NCBI RefSeq assembly: GCF_004118265.1
Contig: NZ_SDHW01000001.1
Coordinates: 1,426,001-1,490,000 of the forward strand
Length of the DNA: 64,000 nt
Reading direction: 5' to 3'
Source of the DNA: Lacibacter luteus
GTDB lineage: Bacteria; Bacteroidota; Bacteroidia; Chitinophagales; Chitinophagaceae
Of this stretch, positions 28,919 to 38,090 are shown piece by piece. Each line of letters opens with the position of its first letter. The first letter of the stretch is position 1. Position numbers and translations under genes: made by a program. The notes beneath the pieces are model-generated. The model saw nothing but the letters and a program-made list of their open reading frames with translations. It did no database searches and had not been told where the DNA came from.

Positions 28919-30415
28919 ATGGCAACAAGAAATTCTTCCGCTCTCAACAAAGCAATCCAAAGCAAATTTTTCGGTGAAGGTTTAACGTTCGATGATGTAT
29001 TGTTACTACCCGGTTACAGCCAGGTTCTCCCTCGTGAAACAAACATTGGCTCCCAACTCACCAAAAACATTTCCCTCAACATCCCCATGCTCTCTGCAGC
29101 AATGGACACTGTAACTGAAGCAGGTTTGGCTATTGCCCTTGCCCGTGAAGGAGGTTTGGGTATTCTGCATAAGAATATGAGTATTGAAGATCAGGCAGCG
29201 CAGGTGCGTAAAGTTAAACGTAGCGAAAGTGGTCTTATCATCGACCCCATTACCTTGCAACAGGATGCAACAATTGGCGATGCATTGCAGTTGATGAAAG
29301 AAAACAAGATCGGCGGTATTCCTATTGTTGATCAAAACAAAAAACTGGTGGGTATTCTTACCAACCGTGATCTTCGTTTCGAATCGAACGGTAAGAAAAA
29401 GGTAAGTGAAGTAATGACATCTGCCAACCTTATTACTGCTCCCGAAGGAACCGATCTTAAAAAAGCAAAGACCATCTTAAGTGCACATAAAATTGAAAAG
29501 CTTCCTGTTGTTAAGAAAGATGGTACACTCATTGGCTTAATTACCTACAGAGATATTTTGCAGCTACAAAGTCACCCCAACGCAGTAAAAGATTCGTATG
29601 GTCGTTTATTGGTTGGTGCTGCTTTGGGCATAACCGGCGACTTGTTCGACAGAGCTTATGCTTTGCAGCAGGTTGGTGTTGATATTGTATCGTTAGACAG
29701 TGCACACGGCCATAGCAAAGGTGTAATTGAAGCATTGAAAGGATTGAAAAAGAAATTCAAAACATTACAGGTTATTGCAGGTAACGTTGGTACAGGTGCA
29801 GGCGCAAAAGCATTGGCCGATGCAGGTGCAGATGCCGTGAAGATTGGTATTGGTCCCGGCTCTATCTGTACTACCCGTATCGTTGCAGGTATTGGTGTAC
29901 CACAACTTACAGCAGTTATGGAAGCAGCACATGCCGTAAAAACAAAAGGTATTCCGGTAATTGCCGATGGCGGTATCCGTTACACTGGCGATATGGTTAA
30001 AGCATTAGCAGCAGGTGCATCAACGGTTATGATGGGCAGTGTGTTTGCAGGCACAGAAGAAAGCCCCGGTGAAACCATTATTTACGAAGGAAGAAAATTC
30101 AAACAATACCGGGGTATGGGATCAATTGGTGCTATGCAGCAAGGTAGTGGCGACCGTTACTTCCAGGATGTGGAGGATGGTATTAAAAAATTAGTACCCG
30201 AAGGTATTGAAGGCCGTGTACCGTTTAAAGGCAATGTGAGTGAAATTGTACACCAGTACACCGGCGGCTTACGTGCAGGTATGGGTTACTGTGGTGCAAA
30301 AACCATTAAAGAATTACAAACAGCACAATTTGTAAAAATCACCAATGCAGGTATGAAAGAAAGCCATGCACACGATGTGATCATTACAAAAGAAAGCCCG
30401 AACTATTCACGCTAG
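28919..30415 (+). CDS. guaB: IMP dehydrogenase
   Basis: Oxidises IMP to XMP with NAD, the committed step to GMP. 498 residues. The (beta/alpha)8 barrel ([33 protein letters not shown]) is interrupted by two CBS domains (about 98-215). The catalytic cysteine is in GPGSICTTR near residue 316, and the flap includes [10 protein letters not shown] and SGDRYFQD. The ATG at 28919 (MATRNSS) is chosen; an in-frame TTG lies two codons earlier inside the promoter box. Confidence 0.97.
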   Translation: MATRNSSALNKAIQSKFFGEGLTFDDVLLLPGYSQVLPRETNIGSQLTKNISLNIPMLSAAMDTVTEAGLAIALAREGGLGILHKNMSIEDQAAQVRKVKRSESGLIIDPITLQQDATIGDALQLMKENKIGGIPIVDQNKKLVGILTNRDLRFESNGKKKVSEVMTSANLITAPEGTDLKKAKTILSAHKIEKLPVVKKDGTLIGLITYRDILQLQSHPNAVKDSYGRLLVGAALGITGDLFDRAYALQQVGVDIVSLDSAHGHSKGVIEALKGLKKKFKTLQVIAGNVGTGAGAKALADAGADAVKIGIGPGSICTTRIVAGIGVPQLTAVMEAAHAVKTKGIPVIADGGIRYTGDMVKALAAGASTVMMGSVFAGTEESPGETIIYEGRKFKQYRGMGSIGAMQQGSGDRYFQDVEDGIKKLVPEGIEGRVPFKGNVSEIVHQYTGGLRAGMGYCGAKTIKELQTAQFVKITNAGMKESHAHDVIITKESPNYSR

Positions 30416-30428
30416 TAGCCCTGAGCCC

Positions 30429-30461
30429 CTTCGACCCGATAGCTATCGGGTTCGTTCAGGA
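30429..30461 (+). repeat. dispersed palindromic element, copy 2
   Basis: Contains the perfect 16-base palindrome CCCGATAGCTATCGGG (30435-30450) flanked by CCTTCGA and TTCG. The same core occurs at 24775 and 42005. It lies between guaB and its terminator. Confidence 0.65.
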
Positions 30462-30477
30462 TTGAAATCTTTATAGC

Positions 30478-30512
30478 GAATGCCTGACAGTTATGTCAGG
30501 CATTCTTATTTT
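30478..30512 (+). terminator. rho-independent terminator of guaB
   Basis: Hairpin GAATGCCTGACA-GTTA-TGTCAGGCATTC (30478-30505) followed by TTATTTTTA. Confidence 0.9.
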
Positions 30513-30537
30513 TACACCCGAATCAATTAAACCCGGA

Positions 30538-31164
30538 ATGAAACACACATTTCTTCTTTTATTACTTTTTTGGTCGGGCGGATTATTTGCACAGAAATAT
30601 GCCACTACCGACGAGGGCTTACGAGTTCAGCTAAACGACAATGGCACATGGGTACTGCTTGAACAGGATAGTAGTTTAAAAATCAACCTTAACCCGGCAG
30701 TATTTATATCATCATCAAAAAACATTGCTGTAAAAAAATCTGCTGTAAACGACATTATCCTCAACTACAATCCAATAAAATGGAAAGTGGAACCTAAAAC
30801 GGATAATGAAGATGCAGAGTATGAATTTGAACATGTAAAAGGTTCGGCCTACTGCATGGCCATTACCGAAAAGATGGAAATACCAATGGAAACGCTCAAA
30901 GACATTGCGTATAACAACCTTAAAGAAAGTGCACCCGATTCAAAAATTGAATTAGCCGAGTACAGAAAAGTAAATGGTAAAAAAGTACTGCACCTTGTAA
31001 TGAGTGGCACTATGCAGGGTGTTAAGTTTGTGTATTACGGTTATTATTACAGTAATGAAAACGGTACTACACAATTGGTATGTTATACGGGACGTAAACT
31101 TTTACCCGATTACAAAGCCGACTTTGATGATTTCCTCAATGGCATGACAGTTGACAATAAATAA
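30538..31164 (+). CDS. secreted protein of unknown function, tandem paralogue 1
   Basis: 208 residues from ATG 30538 (MKHTFLLLLLFW). Upstream in-frame ATGs would start inside the guaB terminator hairpin. A signal peptide ends at GLFAQ. It is followed by TTDEGLRVQLNDNGTWVLL, resembling the short DUF3157-like motif DGTWVY, and a C-terminal GYYYSNENGTTQLVCYTGRK. The next gene has the same layout (TTKDGKTVILNDDGTWVY and GYYFSNESGTSQVLCYTAKN), so the two arose by duplication. Probably periplasmic; function unknown. It lies 23 bases before its paralogue. Confidence 0.8.
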   Translation: MKHTFLLLLLFWSGGLFAQKYATTDEGLRVQLNDNGTWVLLEQDSSLKINLNPAVFISSSKNIAVKKSAVNDIILNYNPIKWKVEPKTDNEDAEYEFEHVKGSAYCMAITEKMEIPMETLKDIAYNNLKESAPDSKIELAEYRKVNGKKVLHLVMSGTMQGVKFVYYGYYYSNENGTTQLVCYTGRKLLPDYKADFDDFLNGMTVDNK

Positions 31165-31187
31165 TTTTTCACAGTTTTATTTTACAC

Positions 31188-31832
31188 ATGAAAACAACTA
31201 TTCTGTTTTTTGCATTTCTCTTTTCAACAGTTTTATTATTTGCACAGCAAACAGCTACCACTAAAGATGGTAAAACAGTTATCCTTAACGATGACGGCAC
31301 ATGGGTGTACCAGACAGAGACCAACAGCAGCAGCAAAACTCAATTCAACGACAGCTTGCTTACAAAGTATAGCAAATCTACCGCTGCAAAAACACTGTTG
31401 AAATCGGAAAGAACCGATCACGCACTTTGGTACAACGAAACAAAATGGAATCCGACCGATCTAAAACCAACAGAAGCATCAGAGTATCTTTTAAAGCTGA
31501 AGAACCAGGATGGCTATTGCATTACAGTTGTTGAAAAAATTGAAATACCTCTTGAAAATTTTTCGGCTATTGTGGTAAAAAGTATGAAAATGCGTGGTGC
31601 CGAAAATGTTATTGTTGAAAAAGAAGAATACCGCATGGTAAATGGAAAGCGTGTTTTGTTTATGCAGTTTTCGGTAACCATGAGTGGTATGAACTTCACC
31701 TACGCCGGCTACTATTTCAGCAACGAATCGGGCACATCGCAGGTATTATGCTATACTGCCAAAAATCTGTTTAAACAATATCAACAGGAGTTTATGACCA
31801 TGCTTAACGGCTTTGTTGTTATTCCCCAATAA
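31188..31832 (+). CDS. secreted protein of unknown function, tandem paralogue 2
   Basis: 214 residues with a signal peptide (to LLFAQ). It is related throughout to the preceding gene, including the N-terminal NDDGTWVY motif, a central CITVVEKIEIPLEN (CMAITEKMEIPMET in the paralogue), KVNGKKVL/MVNGKRVL and the C-terminal GYYFSNESGT segment. No catalytic motif is obvious. TATTTTAC just before the start resembles a -7 box. The transcript probably ends at the hairpin 31851-31886. Confidence 0.8.
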   Translation: MKTTILFFAFLFSTVLLFAQQTATTKDGKTVILNDDGTWVYQTETNSSSKTQFNDSLLTKYSKSTAAKTLLKSERTDHALWYNETKWNPTDLKPTEASEYLLKLKNQDGYCITVVEKIEIPLENFSAIVVKSMKMRGAENVIVEKEEYRMVNGKRVLFMQFSVTMSGMNFTYAGYYFSNESGTSQVLCYTAKNLFKQYQQEFMTMLNGFVVIPQ

Positions 31833-31850
31833 AACATTTGCTTTGTAACA

Positions 31851-31886
31851 AATGCCCGGTCATATTGCCGGGCATTCTTATTTTTA
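31851..31886 (+). terminator. rho-independent terminator after the tandem paralogues
   Basis: Hairpin AATGCCCGG / CCGGGCATT (31851-31859 and 31868-31876) followed by CTTATTTTTAC. The downstream arm and tail GGCATTCTTATTTTTAC are identical to those of the guaB terminator. Confidence 0.85.
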
Positions 31887-31900
31887 CAAAAACCATTTGC

Positions 31901-33502
31901 TTGAAAAAGTTTCAACCTGTTTTACTCTCGCTTCTTTCCGGATTGTTGTTTTTTATTGCATGGCCTACAGTTAATTTAACTGCAGCCATCTTTTTTGCAT
32001 TTATTCCGCTGCTGTTGATAGAACAGAAAAATTATTCGGGCCTTACGTTTTTCGGATTGATGTACCTCGCAACTTTTAGCTGGAACATCAGCACCACCTG
32101 GTGGATATGGAATGCAGACATGCTGGGCGCATGGCTCGCCATCATCGTCAACAGTTTGCTCATGTGCATTCCGTTGATGGGCTTTCGGTTGATGCGTAAA
32201 CGTTTTGGTTCGTTTGTTGGTTACACTTCGTTCATTGTTTTCTGGATGAGTTTTGAATACCTGCATCTGCAGGATTGGGGTTTAAGCTGGCCCTGGCTCA
32301 GCATCGGAAATATTTTTGCAGGTCGCACAAACTGGATACAGTGGTATGAATACACAGGAACAAGCGGCGGAACATTATGGGTGCTGTTGGTAAATGTGTT
32401 GCTGTTTAAATTATTAGAAGTACGAAATACGAAGTACGAAGTACGTATGTCATCACTTGTACTTATTTCAACAGTGCTTGCAACACCAATCATTCTATCA
32501 TTTCTCATCAGCAATAACCAACCATCCTACATCAAAAATAATACATCAGCCATCAACCATGCTACAGCGGTTGTTATCATTCAGCCGAACATCGATCCGT
32601 ACGAAAAATTATTTACAGGTTCGTTCGATGCGCAACTGCAACAACTCATTAAACTCAGCGAAGCAAAGATCGACAGCAGCACTACATTGCTTGTTTGGCC
32701 TGAAACTGCTTTATATACCGGCAATGGTTTTGACGAGGAAAATCTGAAAGAAAATTTTTTCCTGCTGCCGTTATTCAACTTTTTACGACAGCATCCAAAG
32801 CTTCAATTATTTACCGGCATTGAAAGTTATCGTGTGTTTAACGAACGTGTTTCGAACGATGCAAGACCAATTGAAGGCACAAGTAATTTTTACGAAGTGT
32901 ACAACGCCTGCTTACTCATCGACAGCAGTGGGCCATTACAGATCTATCACAAATCGATGCTTGTGCCCGGTGTTGAAACATTACCCAGCTTCTTAAAATT
33001 TCTTGGCCCTGTGTTTGAAAAATTTGGCGGCACTGCAGGCGGTTATGCCAAACAAACAGAACGTACACCCATCAACTTAAAAAATAACAACGTGCTGGCT
33101 CCTGCTATTTGTTACGAAAGTATTTATGGCGAATACATGAGTAAGTATGTACGCAAAGGCGCCAACATCATTGCCATTATTACCAATGATGGATGGTGGG
33201 GGAATACACCCGGCTACAAACAACATTTGCTCTATGCAAAACTGCGTGCCATCGAAACAAGAACATGGGTATTGCGCAGTGCCAACACAGGCATCAGTTG
33301 TTTTATTGATCCGGCAGGAGAAATTCACGAACCACAAAACTGGTGGAATGCTGCCTCAACTAAAATGGCGATTGAAGCAACAGCAAACAAAACATTCTTT
33401 GTGCGCATGGGCGATCTGCTCAGCAAAGCAGCACTTGCATTATCGGCCTTGTTGATTTTGTTTGGCATTTACCAAAGCTTCCTGGCAGGTAAAAGGAAAT
33501 AA
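31901..33502 (+). CDS. lnt: apolipoprotein N-acyltransferase
   Basis: Adds the third acyl chain to lipoproteins in the inner membrane. A TTG start at 31901 (MKKFQPVLLSLL, 533 residues) is proposed because the only upstream ATG (31838) precedes the terminator hairpin. N-terminal membrane helices (about 1-185) are followed by a periplasmic nitrilase-like domain with the catalytic triad: Glu in VWPETALYTG near 266, Lys in YHKSMLVPGVE near 350 and Cys in APAICYESIYGEY near 404. A last helix ends the protein. Residues about 173-182 come from a microrepeat stretch (32417-32445) between the last N-terminal helices. The window encodes at least two lipoprotein substrates. Confidence 0.92.
   Translation: MKKFQPVLLSLLSGLLFFIAWPTVNLTAAIFFAFIPLLLIEQKNYSGLTFFGLMYLATFSWNISTTWWIWNADMLGAWLAIIVNSLLMCIPLMGFRLMRKRFGSFVGYTSFIVFWMSFEYLHLQDWGLSWPWLSIGNIFAGRTNWIQWYEYTGTSGGTLWVLLVNVLLFKLLEVRNTKYEVRMSSLVLISTVLATPIILSFLISNNQPSYIKNNTSAINHATAVVIIQPNIDPYEKLFTGSFDAQLQQLIKLSEAKIDSSTTLLVWPETALYTGNGFDEENLKENFFLLPLFNFLRQHPKLQLFTGIESYRVFNERVSNDARPIEGTSNFYEVYNACLLIDSSGPLQIYHKSMLVPGVETLPSFLKFLGPVFEKFGGTAGGYAKQTERTPINLKNNNVLAPAICYESIYGEYMSKYVRKGANIIAIITNDGWWGNTPGYKQHLLYAKLRAIETRTWVLRSANTGISCFIDPAGEIHEPQNWWNAASTKMAIEATANKTFFVRMGDLLSKAALALSALLILFGIYQSFLAGKRK
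32417..32445 (+). repeat. microrepeat inside lnt
   Basis: Tandem near-copies of GAAGTACGAAATAC (GAAGTACGAAATACGAAGTA and on) within the coding frame, giving the hydrophilic residues EVRNTKYEVR. It resembles spacer DNA more than coding DNA. Confidence 0.6.
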
Positions 33503-33579
33503 CTGTCAAGCTTATCGTAAAATTGGTCCCGTTCACCGATAAATAGACTTCAGCGGTGGTATTTTTTGTATTTTACCGC

Positions 33580-34404
33580 ATGCAAAAGACCCACGAACAA
33601 AATGCACTAACCGTTTCTTATACCTGTATTGGCAAAGGCAACCCTGTAGTGTTGATTCATGGCTTTGGCGAAGATCACCGCATTTGGCAAAAACAACTTC
33701 CTGCTTTACAAAAAAATTATAAAGTACTGTTGCCCGATTTGCCCGGTACCGGCGAATCAACCTTAAACAGCGAAATACTTTCCATCGATTCAATGGCAGA
33801 AGCCATTAAGCTGATGTTGGATGAAGAAGAAATAAAAACATGCATCATGCTTGGCCATTCAATGGGCGGTTATGTTACATTGGCTTTTGCAGAAAAATAT
33901 CCCGAACGTTTACAGGCATTTGGTTTAATTCATTCAACAGCTTATGCCGATACCGAAGAGAAAAAAGAAGCAAGAAAAAAATCGATTGGCTTTATACAGG
34001 AACATGGCGCATTTGATTTTGTAAAAGCCACTATACCAAATCTCTTTGCTGCAACGTTTAACAGAACACACAGCGAAGAAGTGCAGCTGTTAACAGAACA
34101 AGGCAAACAGTTTACAGCAGAGGCATTGATCGCTTATTACAACGCCATGATCAACCGGCCCGACCGTACAGCTGTATTAAAAGAAGCAACAGTACCCGTA
34201 TTAATGTTTATTGGAGAAGAAGACAAAGCCGTTAATCCTGCTGATGCACTCGCCCAATCTGCATTACCGCAGGTTTGCATGGTAAAACTTATACCGGGCA
34301 TTGCACACATGGGCATGCTCGAAGCAACAACAACATTAAACGAAACGATCCTTGCATTTATAACAACCATCATCACACTAAAACAGGATTCCGTAAAAGC
34401 ATGA
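33580..34404 (+). CDS. alpha/beta hydrolase
   Basis: 274 residues from ATG 33580 (MQKTHEQ); an upstream GTG gives an unlikely extension. Typical alpha/beta hydrolase core: VVLIHGFGEDHRIW (oxyanion region), nucleophile elbow GHSMGG near residue 95, FIGEEDKAVNP with the acid and GIAHMGMLE with the histidine. No signal peptide, so cytoplasmic. Substrate unknown. Its stop codon overlaps the next start (ATGA at 34401), so the downstream secreted protein is translationally coupled to it. Confidence 0.88.
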   Translation: MQKTHEQNALTVSYTCIGKGNPVVLIHGFGEDHRIWQKQLPALQKNYKVLLPDLPGTGESTLNSEILSIDSMAEAIKLMLDEEEIKTCIMLGHSMGGYVTLAFAEKYPERLQAFGLIHSTAYADTEEKKEARKKSIGFIQEHGAFDFVKATIPNLFAATFNRTHSEEVQLLTEQGKQFTAEALIAYYNAMINRPDRTAVLKEATVPVLMFIGEEDKAVNPADALAQSALPQVCMVKLIPGIAHMGMLEATTTLNETILAFITTIITLKQDSVKA

Positions 34405-37049
34405 AGCGTTTATTGCTGATATTTTTTATTGTTCTTTCGTTTACTCAATTGCAGGCAGGACATATTTCCGGTGGCGAAATGTATTACAGTTATGTTGGGC
34501 CAGGAAGTAATGGCGGCAGCATTTTTCGTATAACCTTGCGCTTGTTTCGTGATTGCAATCCTATCACCAACACGGGAGGTGCACAGCTTGCTCCATTGCC
34601 CACCAGTGTGGTAATGGGTATTTTTAACAGGGGTAGTAACACCGCTTATCTCGACAGTGTATTGGTACAACGTACAAGTTTCACCACGCTGCAACTGCAA
34701 AACCCTTTCAGTTGTATTATTAACGCACCACCTGTTTGTTACGAAGTTGGCTTGTATAGTTTGCAGATCGATTTACCATCGAGTGCACAAGGTTATACAG
34801 TTGCTTTTCAAACATGTTGCCGTATTAACGGTTTATCGAATGTAAGCGGCCAAAGCATTGGCGCAACCTATGTAACAAATATTCCCGGCACGGCACAGCT
34901 TGGCACCGAAACAAATTCAAGTCCGGTGTTCAATGTAAAAGATACTGTTCTTATTTGCCGCAACAAACGTTTTACATTGCCCTTTAGTGCAGTTGATCCC
35001 GATGCTGGCGATTCGCTCAGTTATAGTTTTTGCGATGCATATAACAGTACAGGTATTACAAGTGCCGCAACCGTTAAACCCAATAATCCTCCTTACGGAT
35101 CACTTACATACAATGCGGGCTACAGCGGCTCATCGCCACTTGGCTCGGGAGTAAATATCGATCCCAGAACAGGTCTTATTTCCGGTGTTGCACCTGTTGG
35201 TGTTCCTAACCCAAACGGTGCATCATACTTTGTGGTAAACGTTTGTATTACGGAATGGCGAAAAGGTGTTATCATTTCGCAACACCGCAAAGATTTTACT
35301 GTGCGTATTTCCGATTGTGATTTTGCTGATGCTGAACTGCCGTTAGAAAACCGCACCTGCGATGGCTTTACACAAACTTTTCAAAACTTAACACCAAGTA
35401 CCGAAATCAGAACATGGTACTGGGATTTTGGTGTAGGCGCTGCAACAACCGATACATCAACACAAAGTGTTCCCACTTATACTTATGCCGATACAGGTAA
35501 ATACAAAGTAATGTTGATTGTAAACCGTGGTGAAATCTGTACCGATACATCGTACTCTGATATTTATGTGTACCCCGGGTTCTTCCCCGATTTTAATGCA
35601 TACGATGGCTGTATGAATGTGCCGATACAATTTACTGACAGAACAACATCCATTTATGGTTCGCCTAATTCGTGGCGATGGAATTTTGGAAACACAGCTG
35701 TATTGAATGACACATCGCTGTTGCGAAACCCGCAATACAGTTATCCCAATCTTGGTACTTACCAGGTACAATTGATTGCAGGATCAACAAAAGGCTGTTT
35801 AGACACCATTATAAAACCGGTTGTAATAACCGATAAGCCGGCAATACAACTCACCAACGATACGCTTATTTGTTCTATTGATACATTGCAGTTAAATGCA
35901 GCCGGACAAGGAACATTTGCGTGGACACCATCGTACAATATCAATAACCAGAATGTAGCTAACCCACTGGTAAGTCCAGACAGGCCAACAAAATATTTTG
36001 TTACACTTACATTAGCGCCCGGCTGTTTCAATACCGATTCGGTTTTTATAAACGTAGTTGATTCGGTTACACTTATTCCACCAAACGATACAACCATTTG
36101 CCGTGGCGATTCGGTTACACTAAGGCCATCCGGCGATGGATTATATTTCTCATGGAGCCCACCAACACTGTTCAGTAATCCAACTGCAAAAAATCCGGTT
36201 GTTGCGCCACAGTCTGCAAGCACAACGTATACAGTTATTGGTTCTATTGGTAAGTGTACGCAAACAGCCGATGTTGTGGTTAGCACTGTTCCCTACCCTG
36301 TTGTTGATGCCGGGCAGGATGATACAATTTGTTTTGATGATACAACAACCATTTCAGCAAGCGGTGTTGCAAGTAGTTGGTTATGGTCGCCTGCACGTTA
36401 TGTTGGTTCGCCAACAAGTGCAACCACCACAGCCTTTCCATTAACCACAACCGATTTTGTTGTAAGAGGTACCGATACATTGGGTTGCCCCAAACCTGTT
36501 TACGATACAGTACGGGTAACCGTTATACCTCCGGTAATTGCATTTGCAGGAAACGATACAGCAGTAGTTGTTGGTCAGCCATTGCAGTTAAACGGAAGCG
36601 GCGGCTCTGTTTATCAATGGCAGCCACCAATCTATTTAAACAATCCCAACATTCAAAACCCTGTTGCAATTTTTGATGGTTCGTTGGAAAACTTCCGATA
36701 CATCATGCTCACCACTACACCCGAAGGTTGTTTTAATTACGACACGGTTAATGTGCGCATTTTTAAAATTGCTCCCGATATTTTAGTGCCGACAGGTTTT
36801 ACTCCCGACGGTAATAATCTCAATGATGTATTAACGCCCTTTACAGTAGGCATTGCACAGTTTCATTATTTCCGTGTGTTTAACCGCTGGGGACAGGAAG
36901 TGTTTGCTACTACCAAACAAAAAGATGGCTGGGATGGAAACTTCAAAGGCAAACAACAAGACCCCGGTGCATTTGTGTGGATGGTGAGCGGTACTGATTA
37001 TTTAGGAAGAAGGATAACGAAAAAAGGAACAGTGATATTGATACGATGA
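34401..37049 (+). CDS. large secreted PKD-domain protein with type B (CHU_C) sorting domain
   Basis: 882 residues from ATG 34401, which overlaps the stop of the hydrolase gene. Signal peptide (to LQAG), then an N-terminal domain typical of Bacteroidota 'gliding motility' proteins (HISGGEMYYSYVG). Two PKD domains follow (WYWDFG near 335 and WRWNFG near 418), then repeated Ig-like segments (DTTICRGDSVTL, DDTICFDDTTTI). The C-terminal CHU_C domain (about 790-882: PTGFTPDGNNLNDVL, FRVFNRWGQEVF, DYLGRRITKKGTVILIR) directs export by the type IX system and attachment to the cell surface. A related 3' remnant lies at 39577. Confidence 0.92.
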   Translation: MKRLLLIFFIVLSFTQLQAGHISGGEMYYSYVGPGSNGGSIFRITLRLFRDCNPITNTGGAQLAPLPTSVVMGIFNRGSNTAYLDSVLVQRTSFTTLQLQNPFSCIINAPPVCYEVGLYSLQIDLPSSAQGYTVAFQTCCRINGLSNVSGQSIGATYVTNIPGTAQLGTETNSSPVFNVKDTVLICRNKRFTLPFSAVDPDAGDSLSYSFCDAYNSTGITSAATVKPNNPPYGSLTYNAGYSGSSPLGSGVNIDPRTGLISGVAPVGVPNPNGASYFVVNVCITEWRKGVIISQHRKDFTVRISDCDFADAELPLENRTCDGFTQTFQNLTPSTEIRTWYWDFGVGAATTDTSTQSVPTYTYADTGKYKVMLIVNRGEICTDTSYSDIYVYPGFFPDFNAYDGCMNVPIQFTDRTTSIYGSPNSWRWNFGNTAVLNDTSLLRNPQYSYPNLGTYQVQLIAGSTKGCLDTIIKPVVITDKPAIQLTNDTLICSIDTLQLNAAGQGTFAWTPSYNINNQNVANPLVSPDRPTKYFVTLTLAPGCFNTDSVFINVVDSVTLIPPNDTTICRGDSVTLRPSGDGLYFSWSPPTLFSNPTAKNPVVAPQSASTTYTVIGSIGKCTQTADVVVSTVPYPVVDAGQDDTICFDDTTTISASGVASSWLWSPARYVGSPTSATTTAFPLTTTDFVVRGTDTLGCPKPVYDTVRVTVIPPVIAFAGNDTAVVVGQPLQLNGSGGSVYQWQPPIYLNNPNIQNPVAIFDGSLENFRYIMLTTTPEGCFNYDTVNVRIFKIAPDILVPTGFTPDGNNLNDVLTPFTVGIAQFHYFRVFNRWGQEVFATTKQKDGWDGNFKGKQQDPGAFVWMVSGTDYLGRRITKKGTVILIR

Positions 37050-37071
37050 TAATTGCAAAATAATTGACTAC

Positions 37072-37099
37072 AAAGGCTGCAGTTCTATAGCCTTTTTTT
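37072..37099 (+). terminator. rho-independent terminator after the CHU_C gene
   Basis: Inverted repeat AAAGGCT / AGCCTTT (37072-37078 and 37089-37095) with a T run. Confidence 0.8.
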
Positions 37100-37220
37100 A
37101 TTTTGTTAAATTGAATAATGGAATTCGATAGAAAAAGAAATAAAAAATATTAACTTCAACTAACAACATTATATTAATTGAAAAGAAAGCACCAGTACGA
37201 TAACATTAACACCACTCCGT

Positions 37221-37955
37221 TTGAAAACGATCATATATCTTCTCATAACTTTAATTTCTCAAATCTGCTTTGCTCAAAAAACAGATACAATTAGAGTTTT
37301 CAATTATCTTAAAGTGGGAGACAGTTGGGAATTAACTATAAAAAGAGAAAAGGAATTTTCCTTGCTTTATTATAATTCATATTTAAGCAATGGAATAGTT
37401 ACATCCGGTACTTTAGAAATTAGCGACTCAAGTATTCGTTTTATCTGCGACACATCAAAAATTAAAAATAAAAGGTTGCTTAACGGCAACTTGAAAAAGT
37501 TTACAAATATTCCATTTATATTATCTGGCGATACTTTTAGAAAACAGAATAAATTATTTGTACCGAGAAATATAAACTTTAATGTAAACAACCTTTTAGA
37601 AATAACCACCGGAATATATGCAAGGTATTATCGGGGAGATGGTTACGGTAATTATTCGATAGAGTTAAATAAAGATGGCACATACAAATTTATAGAGCAA
37701 TCCTGCCTGACAAGAATCGAGGAAAATGGAACATGGAAATTATCAGACAGCATCATTAGTTTTCAGCCTGATAATAAAAATAAATCTATGCTTGACTGGA
37801 TAACTGAAAACAGAAAACTAATTTTAGTTGATGAACATCTTGTAGGCAAAAAAGTCGAACGAAAAGTAACTACTAAACAAAAAGTAACGTTTAAAGAAAC
37901 ATATAATTTCATGGCAAAAGAGCCTGTATACAAGGAAGAAATTCAGACTAACTAA
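37221..37955 (+). CDS. exported protein of unknown function (AT-rich)
   Basis: 244 residues with a TTG start (MKTIIYLLITLISQ); the signal peptide begins exactly there and no in-frame ATG precedes it. After cleavage near CFAQ there is no family I recognise. A C-terminal stretch YSIELNKDGTYKFIEQ ... ENGTWKLSDSIISF resembles the strand-turn pattern of lipocalin-like domains. The gene is clearly more AT-rich than its neighbours and opens the accessory patch 37050-39720, so acquisition from elsewhere is plausible. Confidence 0.65.
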   Translation: MKTIIYLLITLISQICFAQKTDTIRVFNYLKVGDSWELTIKREKEFSLLYYNSYLSNGIVTSGTLEISDSSIRFICDTSKIKNKRLLNGNLKKFTNIPFILSGDTFRKQNKLFVPRNINFNVNNLLEITTGIYARYYRGDGYGNYSIELNKDGTYKFIEQSCLTRIEENGTWKLSDSIISFQPDNKNKSMLDWITENRKLILVDEHLVGKKVERKVTTKQKVTFKETYNFMAKEPVYKEEIQTN

Positions 37956-37974
37956 TATTCAGCTTGGCTCTTAC

Positions 37975-38040
37975 GCCGTGGTTCGTGTCTCCACGAACCG
38001 GAAAAACATTATAATGGTTCGTGATGACACGAACCACGGC
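37975..38040. repeat. 66-bp inverted-repeat element (MITE/REP-like)
   Basis: Perfect 15-base terminal inverted repeats, GCCGTGGTTCGTGTC (37975-37989) and GACACGAACCACGGC (38026-38040). Each arm is also an internal small palindrome (GGTTCGTG...CACGAACC). It lies in a non-coding gap. Confidence 0.75.
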
Positions 38041-38090
38041 AGTAGAGTCAAACCTAATTTAGACTTAAAGACAACCTATATAATTTCAGA

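Noticed and set aside
31838-31900. ATG start for Lnt at 31838
   Set aside because: It would place translation initiation upstream of a rho-independent terminator and add residues encoded by its stem; the TTG at 31901 starts directly at the first membrane helix region.
34275-34400. Longer N-terminus for the CHU_C protein
   Set aside because: The extra 42 codons lie inside the hydrolase gene in another frame, and a clean signal peptide begins at ATG 34401.
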